From JAHEAO01 sp942492375 (GTDB lineage: Bacteria; Pseudomonadota; Alphaproteobacteria; Rhodobacterales; Rhodobacteraceae), in the NCBI GenBank assembly GCA_942492375.1, contig CALOEL010000013.1, positions 81,359-145,358 on the forward strand: DNA of 64,000 nt, in the 5' to 3' direction. The notes beneath the pieces are model-generated. The model saw nothing but the letters and a program-made list of their open reading frames with translations, ran no database searches and was not told the DNA's origin. This document shows positions 32,936-41,580 of this stretch, piece after piece. The position numbers were made by a program, and so were the translations under genes. Position 1 is the first letter of the stretch. Every line of letters begins with the position of its first letter.

Positions 32936-33565
32936 ATGGCTGATACCACTGCGAGCAAGGTCAACGAGACATCGCGCAGCGCGGTCGGGCGGGATGGCGT
33001 GCTGGATATTGCGGCGCGGCTTTTCCGTGAACAGGGCTACGGGTCCGTATCGCTCAGAAAAATCGCCGAGGCCGCCGGGATCAAGGCGGGCAGCATATAT
33101 TACCATTTCGGCTCTAAGGACGAGATCGTTGCGGCGATCCTCGATGCCGGCATCCAAGCGGTTCACGACCGGATGCGCCAGGCGGTGTCGGCGCAGCCGG
33201 CCGGCGCAAGCGCCGAGGCCGTCCTGCGCGCCGCGATCGAGGCGCATCTGCGCGCGCTTCTGGATGTCAGCGATTATTCCTCGGCCAATGTGCGCATCTT
33301 CGGGCAGGTTCCACAATCGGTCCGCGATGCCAACCTTCCCACGCGCCGCGCCTACGAGGCCGAGTGGGACAGCCTGCTGGCGCGGCTCCGCGACAAGGGA
33401 GCGCTGAAACCGGATGTAGACATCCGCCGCCTGCGCCTGATGCTGATCGGCGCTCTCAATGCCACGCTGGAATGGTTCGATCCGAAACGCGGCAGCGTCA
33501 GCGCGCTATCGCAATCCTATGCCGATGTGTTCCTGCACGGCATCCTAGACGATACCGGGGGTTGA
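32936..33565 (+). CDS. TetR-family transcriptional regulator (single unit)
   Basis: A 209-residue TetR protein of normal length. The DNA-binding domain spans about residues 18-68 (VLDIAARLFREQGYGSVSLRKI, then GSIYYHFGSKDEI). The ligand domain has SSANVRIFGQVPQSVR and GALNATLEWFDPKRG, which align with both halves of the double regulator at 17056-18417. The recognition helix (EAAGIKAGSIYYHF) is almost the same as theirs. It stands directly before the carboxylase 3 operon (3-bp gap) with a regulon palindrome in front. I infer that it senses a CoA ester or acid of the pathway and binds the palindromes. Confidence 0.92.
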   Translation: MADTTASKVNETSRSAVGRDGVLDIAARLFREQGYGSVSLRKIAEAAGIKAGSIYYHFGSKDEIVAAILDAGIQAVHDRMRQAVSAQPAGASAEAVLRAAIEAHLRALLDVSDYSSANVRIFGQVPQSVRDANLPTRRAYEAEWDSLLARLRDKGALKPDVDIRRLRLMLIGALNATLEWFDPKRGSVSALSQSYADVFLHGILDDTGG

Positions 33566-33568
33566 GGG

Positions 33569-35167
33569 TTGGCGCGACTTGAAACCGCGGTGCTGACCGC
33601 ATCCGAAGTCTTTACCCGCAACCACGCGGCGCAGCGCGCGCGGGTCCAGACCCTACGCGACCGCGTCGCCGCGGCAACGGCGGGCGGACGTCCCGATATG
33701 GTCGCGCGGCACCGCAAGCGCGGCAAGCTTCTGGTGCGGGAACGGATCGACCTGCTGGTCGATCCCGGCACCGCGTTTCTGGAACTGTCGTCGCTGGCCG
33801 CTTACGGGCAATACGGGGGCGAGGTGCCCGGCGCCGGGATCGTCACCGGCATCGGCATCGTCCACGGGTTGCCCTGCATGATGATCGCCAATGACGCCAC
33901 CGTGAAGGGCGGCTCCTTCTACCACGAGACAGTCCAAAAACACATCCGCGCCCAGGAAATCGCGGCTGAAAACCGGCTGCCCTGTCTCTATCTGGTGGAT
34001 TGCGGCGGGGCCTATCTGCCTGAACAGGACCGGGTCTTTCCCGATGCCCGCCATTTCGGCAATTCCTTTTATCGCCAGACCAACATGTCCGCCAGCGGCC
34101 TGCCGCAGATCTCGGCCGTGTTTGGCGGCTGCACGGCGGGCGGGGCCTATATCCCGGCGCTGTCGGACGAGGTCATCATGGTGCGCGGCAACGCGCGCAT
34201 CCATCTGGGCGGGCCGTCGATCGTCAAGGTGGCGATCAACGAAGAGGTCGATGGCGAAACGCTGGGCGGAGCCGAGATGCATTCGCGCGTTTCGGGGGTG
34301 ACCGACCATCTGGCCGAAGATGAGTACCACGCATTGGCACTTATGCGCGACATCGTGGCCGAACTGGGCCAGTCGCGCCCGATGCAGCCGGACCAGCCCC
34401 CCGAAGCGCCCGCCCACGATCCTGAAGAGCTGCTTGGCGTGATCAGCGCCGACCGCAAACAGCCCTATGACATGCGCGAGGTGCTGTTGCGGATGATCGA
34501 CGCGGGCGAGTTCCGCGAGTTCAAGCCGGGATGGGGCGAAACGCTGGTTTGCGGCACGGCGCGCATCCACGGCTATCGCGTTGGTATCCTGGCCAACAAC
34601 GGGGCGCTTTTGTCCGACAGTTCGCTAAAAGGTGCGCAATTCGTGTCGATGTGCGATCAGCGCAATATCCCGCTTCTGTTCCTGCACAACATCTCGGGTT
34701 TCATGGTCGGCACCGAGGCCGAGCGCGGCGGTATCGCCAAGGACAGCGCCAAGCTGGTCTATGCCATGTCCGTTGCCAAGGTGCCGCGCCTGTCGGTTCT
34801 GCTGGGCGGCTCTTACGGGGCCGGAAACTACGGCATGTGCGGGCGCGGTTTCGCGCCGAATCTCCTCTTTGCCTGGCCCACGGCGGAACTTGCCACCATG
34901 TCCGCCGACATCGCCACCAACGTGATGCTGGAACTGCGCCGCCAGAAGGGGGGCGAGCCGGAAAAGCTGGCGGCCGACCTTGCGAAGATCGAGGCTGAGG
35001 TGCGCGCCCAGTATGGCGAACAGTCCGATCCCTATTACGCCACTTCGCGGCTTTGGGATGACGGGCTGATCGAACCGGGCCAGACACGCGACATCCTCGG
35101 GCTTTGCCTGGCCATTGTCTCTTCGGTGCCCGAGGCCAGGCGCCATACCCCCGTGTTCAGAATGTGA
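33569..35167 (+). CDS. Acyl-CoA carboxylase beta (carboxyltransferase) subunit, system 3 (LiuB-like)
   Basis: A 532-residue carboxyltransferase with RERIDLLVDPGTAFLELSSL, FGGCTAGGAYIPALSDE, GGSYGAGNYGMCGRGF and the C-terminal TPVFRM. The only usable start near the expected N-terminus is TTG at 33569, three bases after the TetR stop; an in-frame stop precedes it. GAGGG is nearly adjacent, so initiation is probably weak and coupled to the regulator gene. The order carboxyltransferase, hydratase, biotin carboxylase-BCCP is that of the liuBCD leucine/isovalerate genes, so methylcrotonyl-CoA is the leading substrate guess. Confidence 0.9.
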   Translation: MARLETAVLTASEVFTRNHAAQRARVQTLRDRVAAATAGGRPDMVARHRKRGKLLVRERIDLLVDPGTAFLELSSLAAYGQYGGEVPGAGIVTGIGIVHGLPCMMIANDATVKGGSFYHETVQKHIRAQEIAAENRLPCLYLVDCGGAYLPEQDRVFPDARHFGNSFYRQTNMSASGLPQISAVFGGCTAGGAYIPALSDEVIMVRGNARIHLGGPSIVKVAINEEVDGETLGGAEMHSRVSGVTDHLAEDEYHALALMRDIVAELGQSRPMQPDQPPEAPAHDPEELLGVISADRKQPYDMREVLLRMIDAGEFREFKPGWGETLVCGTARIHGYRVGILANNGALLSDSSLKGAQFVSMCDQRNIPLLFLHNISGFMVGTEAERGGIAKDSAKLVYAMSVAKVPRLSVLLGGSYGAGNYGMCGRGFAPNLLFAWPTAELATMSADIATNVMLELRRQKGGEPEKLAADLAKIEAEVRAQYGEQSDPYYATSRLWDDGLIEPGQTRDILGLCLAIVSSVPEARRHTPVFRM

Positions 35168-35176
35168 GGGCCGGAC

Positions 35177-35971
35177 GTGACCGAGAGCCATGAAACGATC
35201 CTTGTCGAAACGGATGCGCGCGGCGTCGCCACGGTAACGCTGAACCGCCCGGACAAGCACAATGCCCTGAACGGCGATCTGATCGCCGAACTTTACAGCG
35301 CAGCCGTGAAGCTGGCCGCCGATGACACGGTGCGCGTCGTGGTGCTGACCGGCAACGGCAAAAGCTTCTGTGCCGGGGGGGATTTCAACTGGTTCGCCTC
35401 CAACGTCGAAAAATCGCGCGCCGAGCGGGTGGACCAGAGCGCCACGCTGGCGCGTTTGCTGCGCCGCCTTGATACCCTGCCCAAACCGCTGATCGGAAAG
35501 ATCAACGGACCGGCCTATGGCGGCGGGGTCGGCATGATTTCGGTCTGCGACTACACGATCGGTGCCGAAGGCGCGCGGTTCGGTCTGACCGAGGTCAGGC
35601 TCGGCCTGCTGCCGGCCAATATCTCGCCCTACGTCGTGGCCCGCATCGGCAAGGTGCATTCCCGCGAAACCATGCTCTCCGGGGCGCTCTTCGACAGCAC
35701 ACGCGCCGAACGGATCGGTCTGTTGACCGAAGTCGTGGCCGCCGATCAGTTGGATGCAGCGGTTGAGAAAGTGGTGCATGATCATCTGCAGGCCGCCCCT
35801 GGCGCCGTGGCCGATACCAAGGCGCTGGTCGCCTATGTCGCGTCCCACGATCTGGAAACCAACATGATCTACACCGCCGACCGGCTGGCCGATGCCTGGG
35901 AGACGGAGGAAGGCATCGAGGGGATCAACAGCTTTATCAACAAAGCCATCCCGTCATGGCGGGTCAAATGA
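35177..35971 (+). CDS. Methylglutaconyl-CoA hydratase-like crotonase (LiuC/AtuE type)
   Basis: A 264-residue crotonase starting at GTG (35177) with GAGG seven bases upstream. Signatures are TLNRPDKHNALN, KSFCAGGDFNWF, INGPAYGGGVGMISVCD and FGLTEVRLGLLPANISPYV. The last segment, with its Glu, is the one I associate with LiuC and AtuE, which hydrate the glutaconyl-CoA product of the carboxylase. It sits between the beta and alpha subunit genes of carboxylase 3 and overlaps the latter as ATGA. Confidence 0.9.
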   Translation: MTESHETILVETDARGVATVTLNRPDKHNALNGDLIAELYSAAVKLAADDTVRVVVLTGNGKSFCAGGDFNWFASNVEKSRAERVDQSATLARLLRRLDTLPKPLIGKINGPAYGGGVGMISVCDYTIGAEGARFGLTEVRLGLLPANISPYVVARIGKVHSRETMLSGALFDSTRAERIGLLTEVVAADQLDAAVEKVVHDHLQAAPGAVADTKALVAYVASHDLETNMIYTADRLADAWETEEGIEGINSFINKAIPSWRVK

Positions 35972-37971
35972 GTTTCACTCGCGTCCTGATCGCCAACCGG
36001 GGCGAGATCGCCCGCCGCATCCAGCGCGGGTGCCGCAAGCTGGGGCTGGAAAGCGTGGCGGTGTTTTCGGAGGCCGACCGCGACGCGCCCTTCGTGACCG
36101 AGGCCGATCACGCCCTGTGCATTGGCGGGGCCGCGCCGTCGGAAAGCTATTTGAACGTCGATGCCATCCTGGACGCCGCCCGTGCGGCCGGGGCAGGGGC
36201 GGTGCATCCGGGCTATGGCTTTTTGTCTGAGAATGCCGGTTTCGCCGCTGCGGTCGAGGCGGCGGGCCTCGTGTTCATCGGGCCGGGACCTGACGCGATC
36301 GCCCGCATGGGATCCAAAATCGAGGCCAAGGCCGCCGCCGAAGCCGCAGGTGTGCCTGTGCTGCCGGGCTATCGCGGCGAAGGTCAGTCCGACGCGCGAT
36401 TGCTGGAAGAGGCCAAGGCGCTTGGCACGCCGTTTCTGGTCAAGGCCAGCGCGGGCGGCGGCGGGCGCGGGATGCGGCTTGTCACCGACCTGGGCGACGC
36501 ACCCGAGGCGATTGCATCTGCCCGGGCCGAGGCGAAAGGCGCCTTCGGCGATCCGGCGGTGTTCCTCGAACGCTATGCGCCCCGTGTCCGCCACGTCGAA
36601 GTGCAGGTGCTCGGCGATACCCACGGCACCGTGCTGCATCTGGGCGACCGCGATTGCTCGCTGCAACGCAACCACCAAAAGCTGATCGAAGAAGCCCCCG
36701 CCGCCGATCTTCCCGAGGCTGTGCGCGACGACATGCGCGCCGCGGCGGTGCGGCTGGCGCAGGCAATCGGCTACCGCTCTGCCGGCACTGTGGAATACCT
36801 CTATGATCTGGCCCGTGGCGAATACTACTTCCTCGAGATGAACACCCGCTTGCAGGTGGAACACCCCGTGACCGAGGCGATCACCGGCATCGACCTGGTC
36901 GAATGGCAGTTGCGCATCGCGCGGGGCGAGCCGCTGACACTGGCGCAATCGGATGTGCAATTCGACGGGCACGCAATTGAAATCCGCATCGCCGCCGAAA
37001 ACCCGGGCGAAAATTTCCGCCCCGAAACGGGCCAGATCACCCTTTGGGCGCCGCCCTCAGGCGTGCGGCTGGATACGGGAGTAGAGTGCGGTTCGGTCGT
37101 CGGCCACCACTACGATTCCATGATTGCCAAGCTGATCGTCCACGCGCCGGACCGGGCCGGGGCGATCCGCCGGGCGATCACCGCGATCGATGCTTTTGCC
37201 GTCGGCGGCGTCGGCCTGAACCTGGCCTATCAGCGCGCGCTTCTGATCCATCCCGATTTCCGGGCGTTCCGGCATCACACGTCGGGCCTGGCCGAGATGT
37301 TCCCCGACGGCTGGACGCACCCGGCCCCCGAGGCGCAGGACATGGCGCTCGCCGCGATGGCGTTGCATCTGCATCTCGCCCCGGCGGGCGCATCGCCATG
37401 GGAAAGCCTCGGGTCATGGCGGCTCACCGCGCCCGCAGGGCGAGCCGGCGCGGTATCTTATTGGGACACAGCCAATGAAGAGCCGATCCGCATGACCGGC
37501 TCAGGGGCAGAGCTTGCCGCCGGGCTGCCGGACGGCCAAACGGTCGCTGCCGAGGCCGTCGCCTTGGCCGGGGACCGCCTGCACGGACGTATCGGCGGCG
37601 TCCCGTTCTCGCGCATAGCCCATGTCGAACGCGCCGGCGATCGTTGGCGGGTGCATCTGCAAACCTCCGCCGGGATGATAGCGACGGACCTGCGCACGCT
37701 GGAGGGCCGGCACCTGAGCCGCGCGGCGGGCGGGCCCGCCGGAGTCGACACCCTGGTGGCGCCGATGCCGGGCGCCGTGGCCGAGATTCGCGTCGCGCCC
37801 GGCGACCATGTCGCCGCCGGCGACACGCTGGTGGTGCTGGAAGCGATGAAGCTCTTGCAGAGCCTGCGCGCGCAGGTCGCGGGCGTTGTGGCTGAAATCT
37901 ATTGCGCGCCGGGCGACACCGTCGCCGGGCACGCCCCCCTCGTCAAACTCGATCCGGAGGACAAGAGATGA
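35968..37971 (+). CDS. Acyl-CoA carboxylase alpha subunit (biotin carboxylase plus BCCP), system 3 (LiuD-like)
   Basis: A 667-residue fused alpha subunit: biotin carboxylase N-domain (VLIANRGEIARRIQRG), ATP-grasp loop KASAGGGGRGMRLV, DRDCSLQRNHQKLIEE, MNTRLQVEHPVTEAI, a linker, and a C-terminal biotinyl domain. The acceptor lysine is in LEAMKLLQSL near residue 632. The ATG chosen overlaps the stop of the hydratase gene (ATGA); another ATG four codons upstream is possible. It partners the beta subunit at 33569. Confidence 0.93.
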   Translation: MSFTRVLIANRGEIARRIQRGCRKLGLESVAVFSEADRDAPFVTEADHALCIGGAAPSESYLNVDAILDAARAAGAGAVHPGYGFLSENAGFAAAVEAAGLVFIGPGPDAIARMGSKIEAKAAAEAAGVPVLPGYRGEGQSDARLLEEAKALGTPFLVKASAGGGGRGMRLVTDLGDAPEAIASARAEAKGAFGDPAVFLERYAPRVRHVEVQVLGDTHGTVLHLGDRDCSLQRNHQKLIEEAPAADLPEAVRDDMRAAAVRLAQAIGYRSAGTVEYLYDLARGEYYFLEMNTRLQVEHPVTEAITGIDLVEWQLRIARGEPLTLAQSDVQFDGHAIEIRIAAENPGENFRPETGQITLWAPPSGVRLDTGVECGSVVGHHYDSMIAKLIVHAPDRAGAIRRAITAIDAFAVGGVGLNLAYQRALLIHPDFRAFRHHTSGLAEMFPDGWTHPAPEAQDMALAAMALHLHLAPAGASPWESLGSWRLTAPAGRAGAVSYWDTANEEPIRMTGSGAELAAGLPDGQTVAAEAVALAGDRLHGRIGGVPFSRIAHVERAGDRWRVHLQTSAGMIATDLRTLEGRHLSRAAGGPAGVDTLVAPMPGAVAEIRVAPGDHVAAGDTLVVLEAMKLLQSLRAQVAGVVAEIYCAPGDTVAGHAPLVKLDPEDKR

Positions 37972-39134
37972 ACAGACAGGATGCAATCACCTCCGCCGCC
38001 GGGCCGTTCAGCGATGACCTCGAGATGATCCGCGGCCAGTTACGGCGCTTCATCGAGACCGAGGTGACGGCCAAGGCCGACGCCTGGGAAAGGGACGGCA
38101 TGGTACCGCGCGACGTGTTGCGCCGGATGGGCGATCTGGGCGTGCTCGGCATGCGCTATGACGAACGATACGGCGGCGCGGGCCTCGATGTGATGGCTAG
38201 CGTGATGCTGGCCGAAGAGGTGGGGCGTTCCACCTTCGGCGGCTTCTCGGCCACGGTTCTGGTGCATACCGACATGGCCTCGCCGCATCTGGAGAACGCC
38301 GGTACGCCCGAACAGAAGGCGCGCTGGATGCCGTCGATCACCTCGGGTGAAAAGATCACCGCTGTTGCCGTGACCGAACCGGGCGCGGGATCCGACGTGG
38401 CCGGCATGCGCACCCACGCGGTGCAGGACGGGTCGGACTGGGTGCTGAACGGCACCAAGATGTTCATCACCAACGGCGTTCATGGTGACCTTTACTTTGT
38501 CGGGGCCAAGACCGACCCCGATGCCAAGGGTTCGCGCGGGATCACCATGTTCGCGATCGAAAAGGGTACACCGGGCTTTTCGATCGGCCGGGCGCTGAAC
38601 AAGACCGGCTGGCTGTGCTCGGACACGGCCGAGCTGATCTTCGAGGATGTGCGCGTGCCGGCCGAGAACGTGCTGGGCGAGGTCAACCGGGGTTTTTACT
38701 CGGTGATGAAGAACTTCCAGAACGAACGCATCGTGCTGGGCGCAATGGCCTGCGCAGAGGCGCAGACCGCGCTGGACATGACGGTGGATTATGTCAAGCA
38801 GCGCAAGGCCTTTGGCGGCGTTTTATGGGACAAGCAGGTGGTGCGTCAACGCCTGGCCGACTGTCAGACGCGGATTGCGGCAGGACGTCAGCTTGTCTAT
38901 CACGCCGCGGGTCTGGACGCGGCGGGCCGTGACTGCGTGAAAGAGGTCTCGATGGTCAAGGCCTATTGCGGCGAACTGGTGAACAGCGTGCTCTACGACT
39001 GTGTCCAGTTCCATGGCGGCATGGGCTACATGCGCGAAACACCGGTGGAACGCATGTCGCGCGATGCCCGCGTTCAGGCCATTGGCGGCGGCGCCAGCGA
39101 AGTCATGCTGGAAGAAGTCGCCAAGCGGATGTGA
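37968..39134 (+). CDS. Acyl-CoA dehydrogenase, last enzyme of the carboxylase 3 operon
   Basis: A 388-residue flavoenzyme. It has VAVTEPGAGSDVAGM, NGTKMFITNGVHGDLYFVGAKT, VQFHGGMGYMRETPVERM and the end IGGGASEVMLEEVAKRM. The GGGASEVM motif in place of YEGT points to the long-chain/isovaleryl subgroup with its catalytic Glu in helix G. ATGA overlap with the alpha subunit and a GGAGG site fix the start. As LiuA-like, it would form the enoyl-CoA that carboxylase 3 uses. Confidence 0.92.
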   Translation: MNRQDAITSAAGPFSDDLEMIRGQLRRFIETEVTAKADAWERDGMVPRDVLRRMGDLGVLGMRYDERYGGAGLDVMASVMLAEEVGRSTFGGFSATVLVHTDMASPHLENAGTPEQKARWMPSITSGEKITAVAVTEPGAGSDVAGMRTHAVQDGSDWVLNGTKMFITNGVHGDLYFVGAKTDPDAKGSRGITMFAIEKGTPGFSIGRALNKTGWLCSDTAELIFEDVRVPAENVLGEVNRGFYSVMKNFQNERIVLGAMACAEAQTALDMTVDYVKQRKAFGGVLWDKQVVRQRLADCQTRIAAGRQLVYHAAGLDAAGRDCVKEVSMVKAYCGELVNSVLYDCVQFHGGMGYMRETPVERMSRDARVQAIGGGASEVMLEEVAKRM

Positions 39135-39179
39135 ATGAACACGCCATAGTTATGGGAAACTATTGAAAGGAAGAACGGC

Positions 39180-39758
39180 ATGCTTATTGAAGCAGGAAAC
39201 CAGCGGTCTGTAATGAGCCTCGCTCGCGATGTCGGCGTTATCATTCTAGGTACACTTCTTCTTGCAATCTCCGCCAAAGTCGTGGTGCCGTTTTACCCGG
39301 TGCCTATGACAACCCAAACTCTCGTGGTCCTCTGTCTGGGACTGTTCCTCGGACCGGTTCGCGCCGGCGCGACCGTGGCGGTTTATCTCTTTGAGGGTCT
39401 GATGGGGCTTCCGGTGTTCGCGGGCACGCCGCCTGCCGTCGCCGGTCCAGCCTATCTTCTTGGGCCAACTGGCGGCTATCTGATTGGGTTCTTGCTTTGC
39501 GCAGTTGTATCCGGCTTCGTTGCGCAGAGATTGAGCGGGACTCGACCTGTGTCCGGCGCCTTTCTGGCTGTCCTTTCGGGTTCGATTGCCATTTACATGC
39601 CGGGACTTGCCTGGCTGGGGAGCTTCCTCGGTTATGATGAAAAGCTGCTCGCCGCCGGCCTGTATCCGTTCGTATCCGGGGATGTCACAAAAGCCGCGAT
39701 TGCCTGCGTCCTGTTCATGATATTCCGCGATTCTCATGTGATGCGGAGGATCAGGTAG
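39180..39758 (+). CDS. bioY: BioY biotin transporter (S component)
   Basis: A 192-residue, strongly hydrophobic protein with about six membrane segments. VPFYPVPMTTQTLVVLCLGL near residue 36, then LMGLPVFAGTPP and LLGPTGGYLIGFLL, are hallmark segments of BioY, the substrate-binding subunit of biotin ECF transporters. No energy-coupling genes (bioMN) are next to it. AAAGGAAG precedes the start. It lies 45 bp after the carboxylase 3 operon, which fits the biotin demand of three biotin-dependent carboxylases. Confidence 0.95.
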   Translation: MLIEAGNQRSVMSLARDVGVIILGTLLLAISAKVVVPFYPVPMTTQTLVVLCLGLFLGPVRAGATVAVYLFEGLMGLPVFAGTPPAVAGPAYLLGPTGGYLIGFLLCAVVSGFVAQRLSGTRPVSGAFLAVLSGSIAIYMPGLAWLGSFLGYDEKLLAAGLYPFVSGDVTKAAIACVLFMIFRDSHVMRRIR

Positions 39759-39827
39759 TTATCTGATTGGCGAGTTGCACAAAGGTCAGTTGCTGTCTGA
39801 TTGCCAAACTCGCCTACGCGCGATAAC
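39758..39827. repeat. Two-part inverted repeat after bioY
   Basis: GTTATC (39758-39763) with GATAAC (39822-39827), and inside it GGCGAGTT (39769-39776) with AACTCGCC (39807-39814). It would form a long imperfect stem with a 30-base loop. It may end the bioY transcript or be the footprint of a small lost element. Confidence 0.4.
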
Positions 39828-40308
39828 CAAGATGAGATGAGGCGTCTGTTCATATCGGTAGCTGCAGCGGCCGTGTAACGAAGGGTCGGCGTGCCCCGAC
39901 TCTGGTTCACACCGCCGCAGCGCCTTTTCTTGGAACTGTAACCGCGGCCGATCCGACTTATTGATGATCTGAATGGATTGGAGAATCGTCTTTGAGCGGA
40001 GTTGTCACCCAACAGATCGTCGGACGAGCTTTTTAACCTTGCCGACACGACATTTCCATCGAGCCGCGCGTCCTCATACGCCCGTAAATATCCTCGAAGC
40101 GGAAACGTCGCTCTGCCGAAACGAAGCCAAGAGGTCGTGCCATTGCATCCAACGGAAGATCACAGCGGCAGTCTGAGTCTTGCGTGGTGGCTACCTTGAT
40201 CTGAATGCCCACCGGAACCGCGCGGCAGGGCGACTGGCAGGCTATTTGAGGCGCAGCGGGCAATTGTGTCACGAATTTTTCGCGTTCGGCTGGATGATGA
40301 CTTGAGAT
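39828..40308. other. Intergenic region without a recognisable gene
   Basis: Nearly 500 bp between the bioY-side inverted repeat and palindrome g. Open frames here are short and share no pattern with families I know. The base composition looks lower in GC than the flanking operons. It may contain decayed coding sequence, but I cannot name it. Confidence 0.5.
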
Positions 40309-40324
40309 TCTAACAGATGTTAGA
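40309..40324. promoter_or_regulatory. Regulon palindrome g (TetR-type operator)
   Basis: TCTAACAGATGTTAGA, perfect arms, ending 41 bp before the CaiB start codon. The right arm continues as TTAGAAT, resembling a -10 box. Confidence 0.85.
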
Positions 40325-40365
40325 ATAAGGTGATTGGAAGCTGCCTCGAGCGAAAGGTCGGAATA

Positions 40366-41580
40366 ATGGTTGGGCCACTGGAGAACCTCCGCATCGTTGA
40401 ACTCGGGCATGTTATCGCCGGACCGCTTGCCGCTTCTCTGCTTTCCGACTTTGGAGCGAAGGTCGTCAAGGTGGAGACGCCGGGACGTCCGGACATGATG
40501 CGTGACCTGGGCCCCACGGCGATCGATGGCGTGGGGGTGTGGTGGAAGACACTCGCGCGCAACAAGCAAATCCTTGGTCTCGACTGGAAAAACGAAGAGG
40601 GGCTGAAGGTACTCCGCAAGCTTGTGGAACGCTCGGATGTCCTGGTCGAAAACTTCCGGCCTGGCGTTTTGGAGCGCGCCGGGATCGGGCCCGAGGTGCT
40701 GCACGGTTGGAATCCCGATCTTGTGATCCTTAGAGTGTCGGGATACGGCCAGGATGGCCCGATGCGCGATACGCCTGCATTCGGGCGCGCGGCGGAGGCG
40801 ATGAGCGGCCTGGCGCATCTGACCGGATTTGCCGATGGTTCGCCGATGCACCCGGGGTTTCCCGCCGCTGACAGCACGACAGGGTTGATGGGGGCGCTTG
40901 GGCTGATGATCGCGCTATATGCGCGGGAACGCGGTGTGGTGCGCGGGCAGGTCGTGGATCTGGCCGTTTTCGAGGCGCTCTTGCGACTGATCGATTATCA
41001 TGTCCCGGCGGCGACGGGCGCCGGCATCGCGCCGATCCGCAATGGATTACGACAGCCAATGGATTTTGCGCCGGGCGGAATGTTCCGCACACGCGACGGA
41101 ATATGGGTCACTGTTTCGGCCGGCAGTGCCGAAACAGCGCGGCGTCTCCTGCGCGCGGTTGGCGGCGATTCCTTGGCCGACGATCCGAGATTTGCGAGCC
41201 TGCACAGCATGTCACAACACATGACGGAGGTGTTTGACACGCTGAACGCCTACATCACGGCACGTGATTTCTCAGAGGTTCAAGTGGAGTTCGAACGTCA
41301 CGATGCGGTGGCAGCTCCCGTTTTATCGGTCGAGCAGATAATCGACCATCCGCAGATTTGCCATCGGGGCGATATAGCCTCGGTAGAAGGCGACCCGACA
41401 CATGTTGTCGGTCCGGTCCCGCATTTCAGCATTACACCAGGTGTCTTGCGCTGGCTCGGCCGCCCGAGAGGGGCGGATACCGCCGCCGTGCTGGAGGCGC
41501 TTGGTTATGATGACGTACAAATCGCAGATCTGGCGAGGACAGGATGTATTGAGACCGCCCTTGAGGAGGAACGGACATGA
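40366..41580 (+). CDS. CaiB/BaiF-type (class III) CoA-transferase
   Basis: A 404-residue class III CoA-transferase: LRIVELGHVIAGPLAASLLSDFGAKVVKVE at the start, NFRPGVLERAGIGPEVL, SGYGQDGPM, and an Asp in GFPAADSTTGLMGAL at the place of the catalytic aspartate. Such enzymes move CoA between acids, so this is an ATP-free way of activating a substrate. The start at 40366 is preceded by AAAGG. It is coupled (ATGA) to the dehydrogenase gene that follows. Confidence 0.9.
   Translation: MVGPLENLRIVELGHVIAGPLAASLLSDFGAKVVKVETPGRPDMMRDLGPTAIDGVGVWWKTLARNKQILGLDWKNEEGLKVLRKLVERSDVLVENFRPGVLERAGIGPEVLHGWNPDLVILRVSGYGQDGPMRDTPAFGRAAEAMSGLAHLTGFADGSPMHPGFPAADSTTGLMGALGLMIALYARERGVVRGQVVDLAVFEALLRLIDYHVPAATGAGIAPIRNGLRQPMDFAPGGMFRTRDGIWVTVSAGSAETARRLLRAVGGDSLADDPRFASLHSMSQHMTEVFDTLNAYITARDFSEVQVEFERHDAVAAPVLSVEQIIDHPQICHRGDIASVEGDPTHVVGPVPHFSITPGVLRWLGRPRGADTAAVLEALGYDDVQIADLARTGCIETALEEERT

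Noticed and set aside
39146..39163. ATAGTT-ATGGGA-AACTAT inverted repeat before bioY, considered as a BioR-type biotin operator
   Set aside because: It does not match the BioR box I know (TTATMKATAA) and the arms are only 6 bp.
40033..40851. Minus-strand frame covering the gap after bioY and part of the CaiB gene
   Set aside because: Most of it is antisense to the CaiB gene, and the part in the gap shows no recognisable domain.
40366..41580. Idea that this CaiB protein lacks its catalytic Asp (FGRAAEA segment)
   Set aside because: The catalytic Asp of class III CoA-transferases corresponds to the later GFPAADSTTG segment, where it is present.
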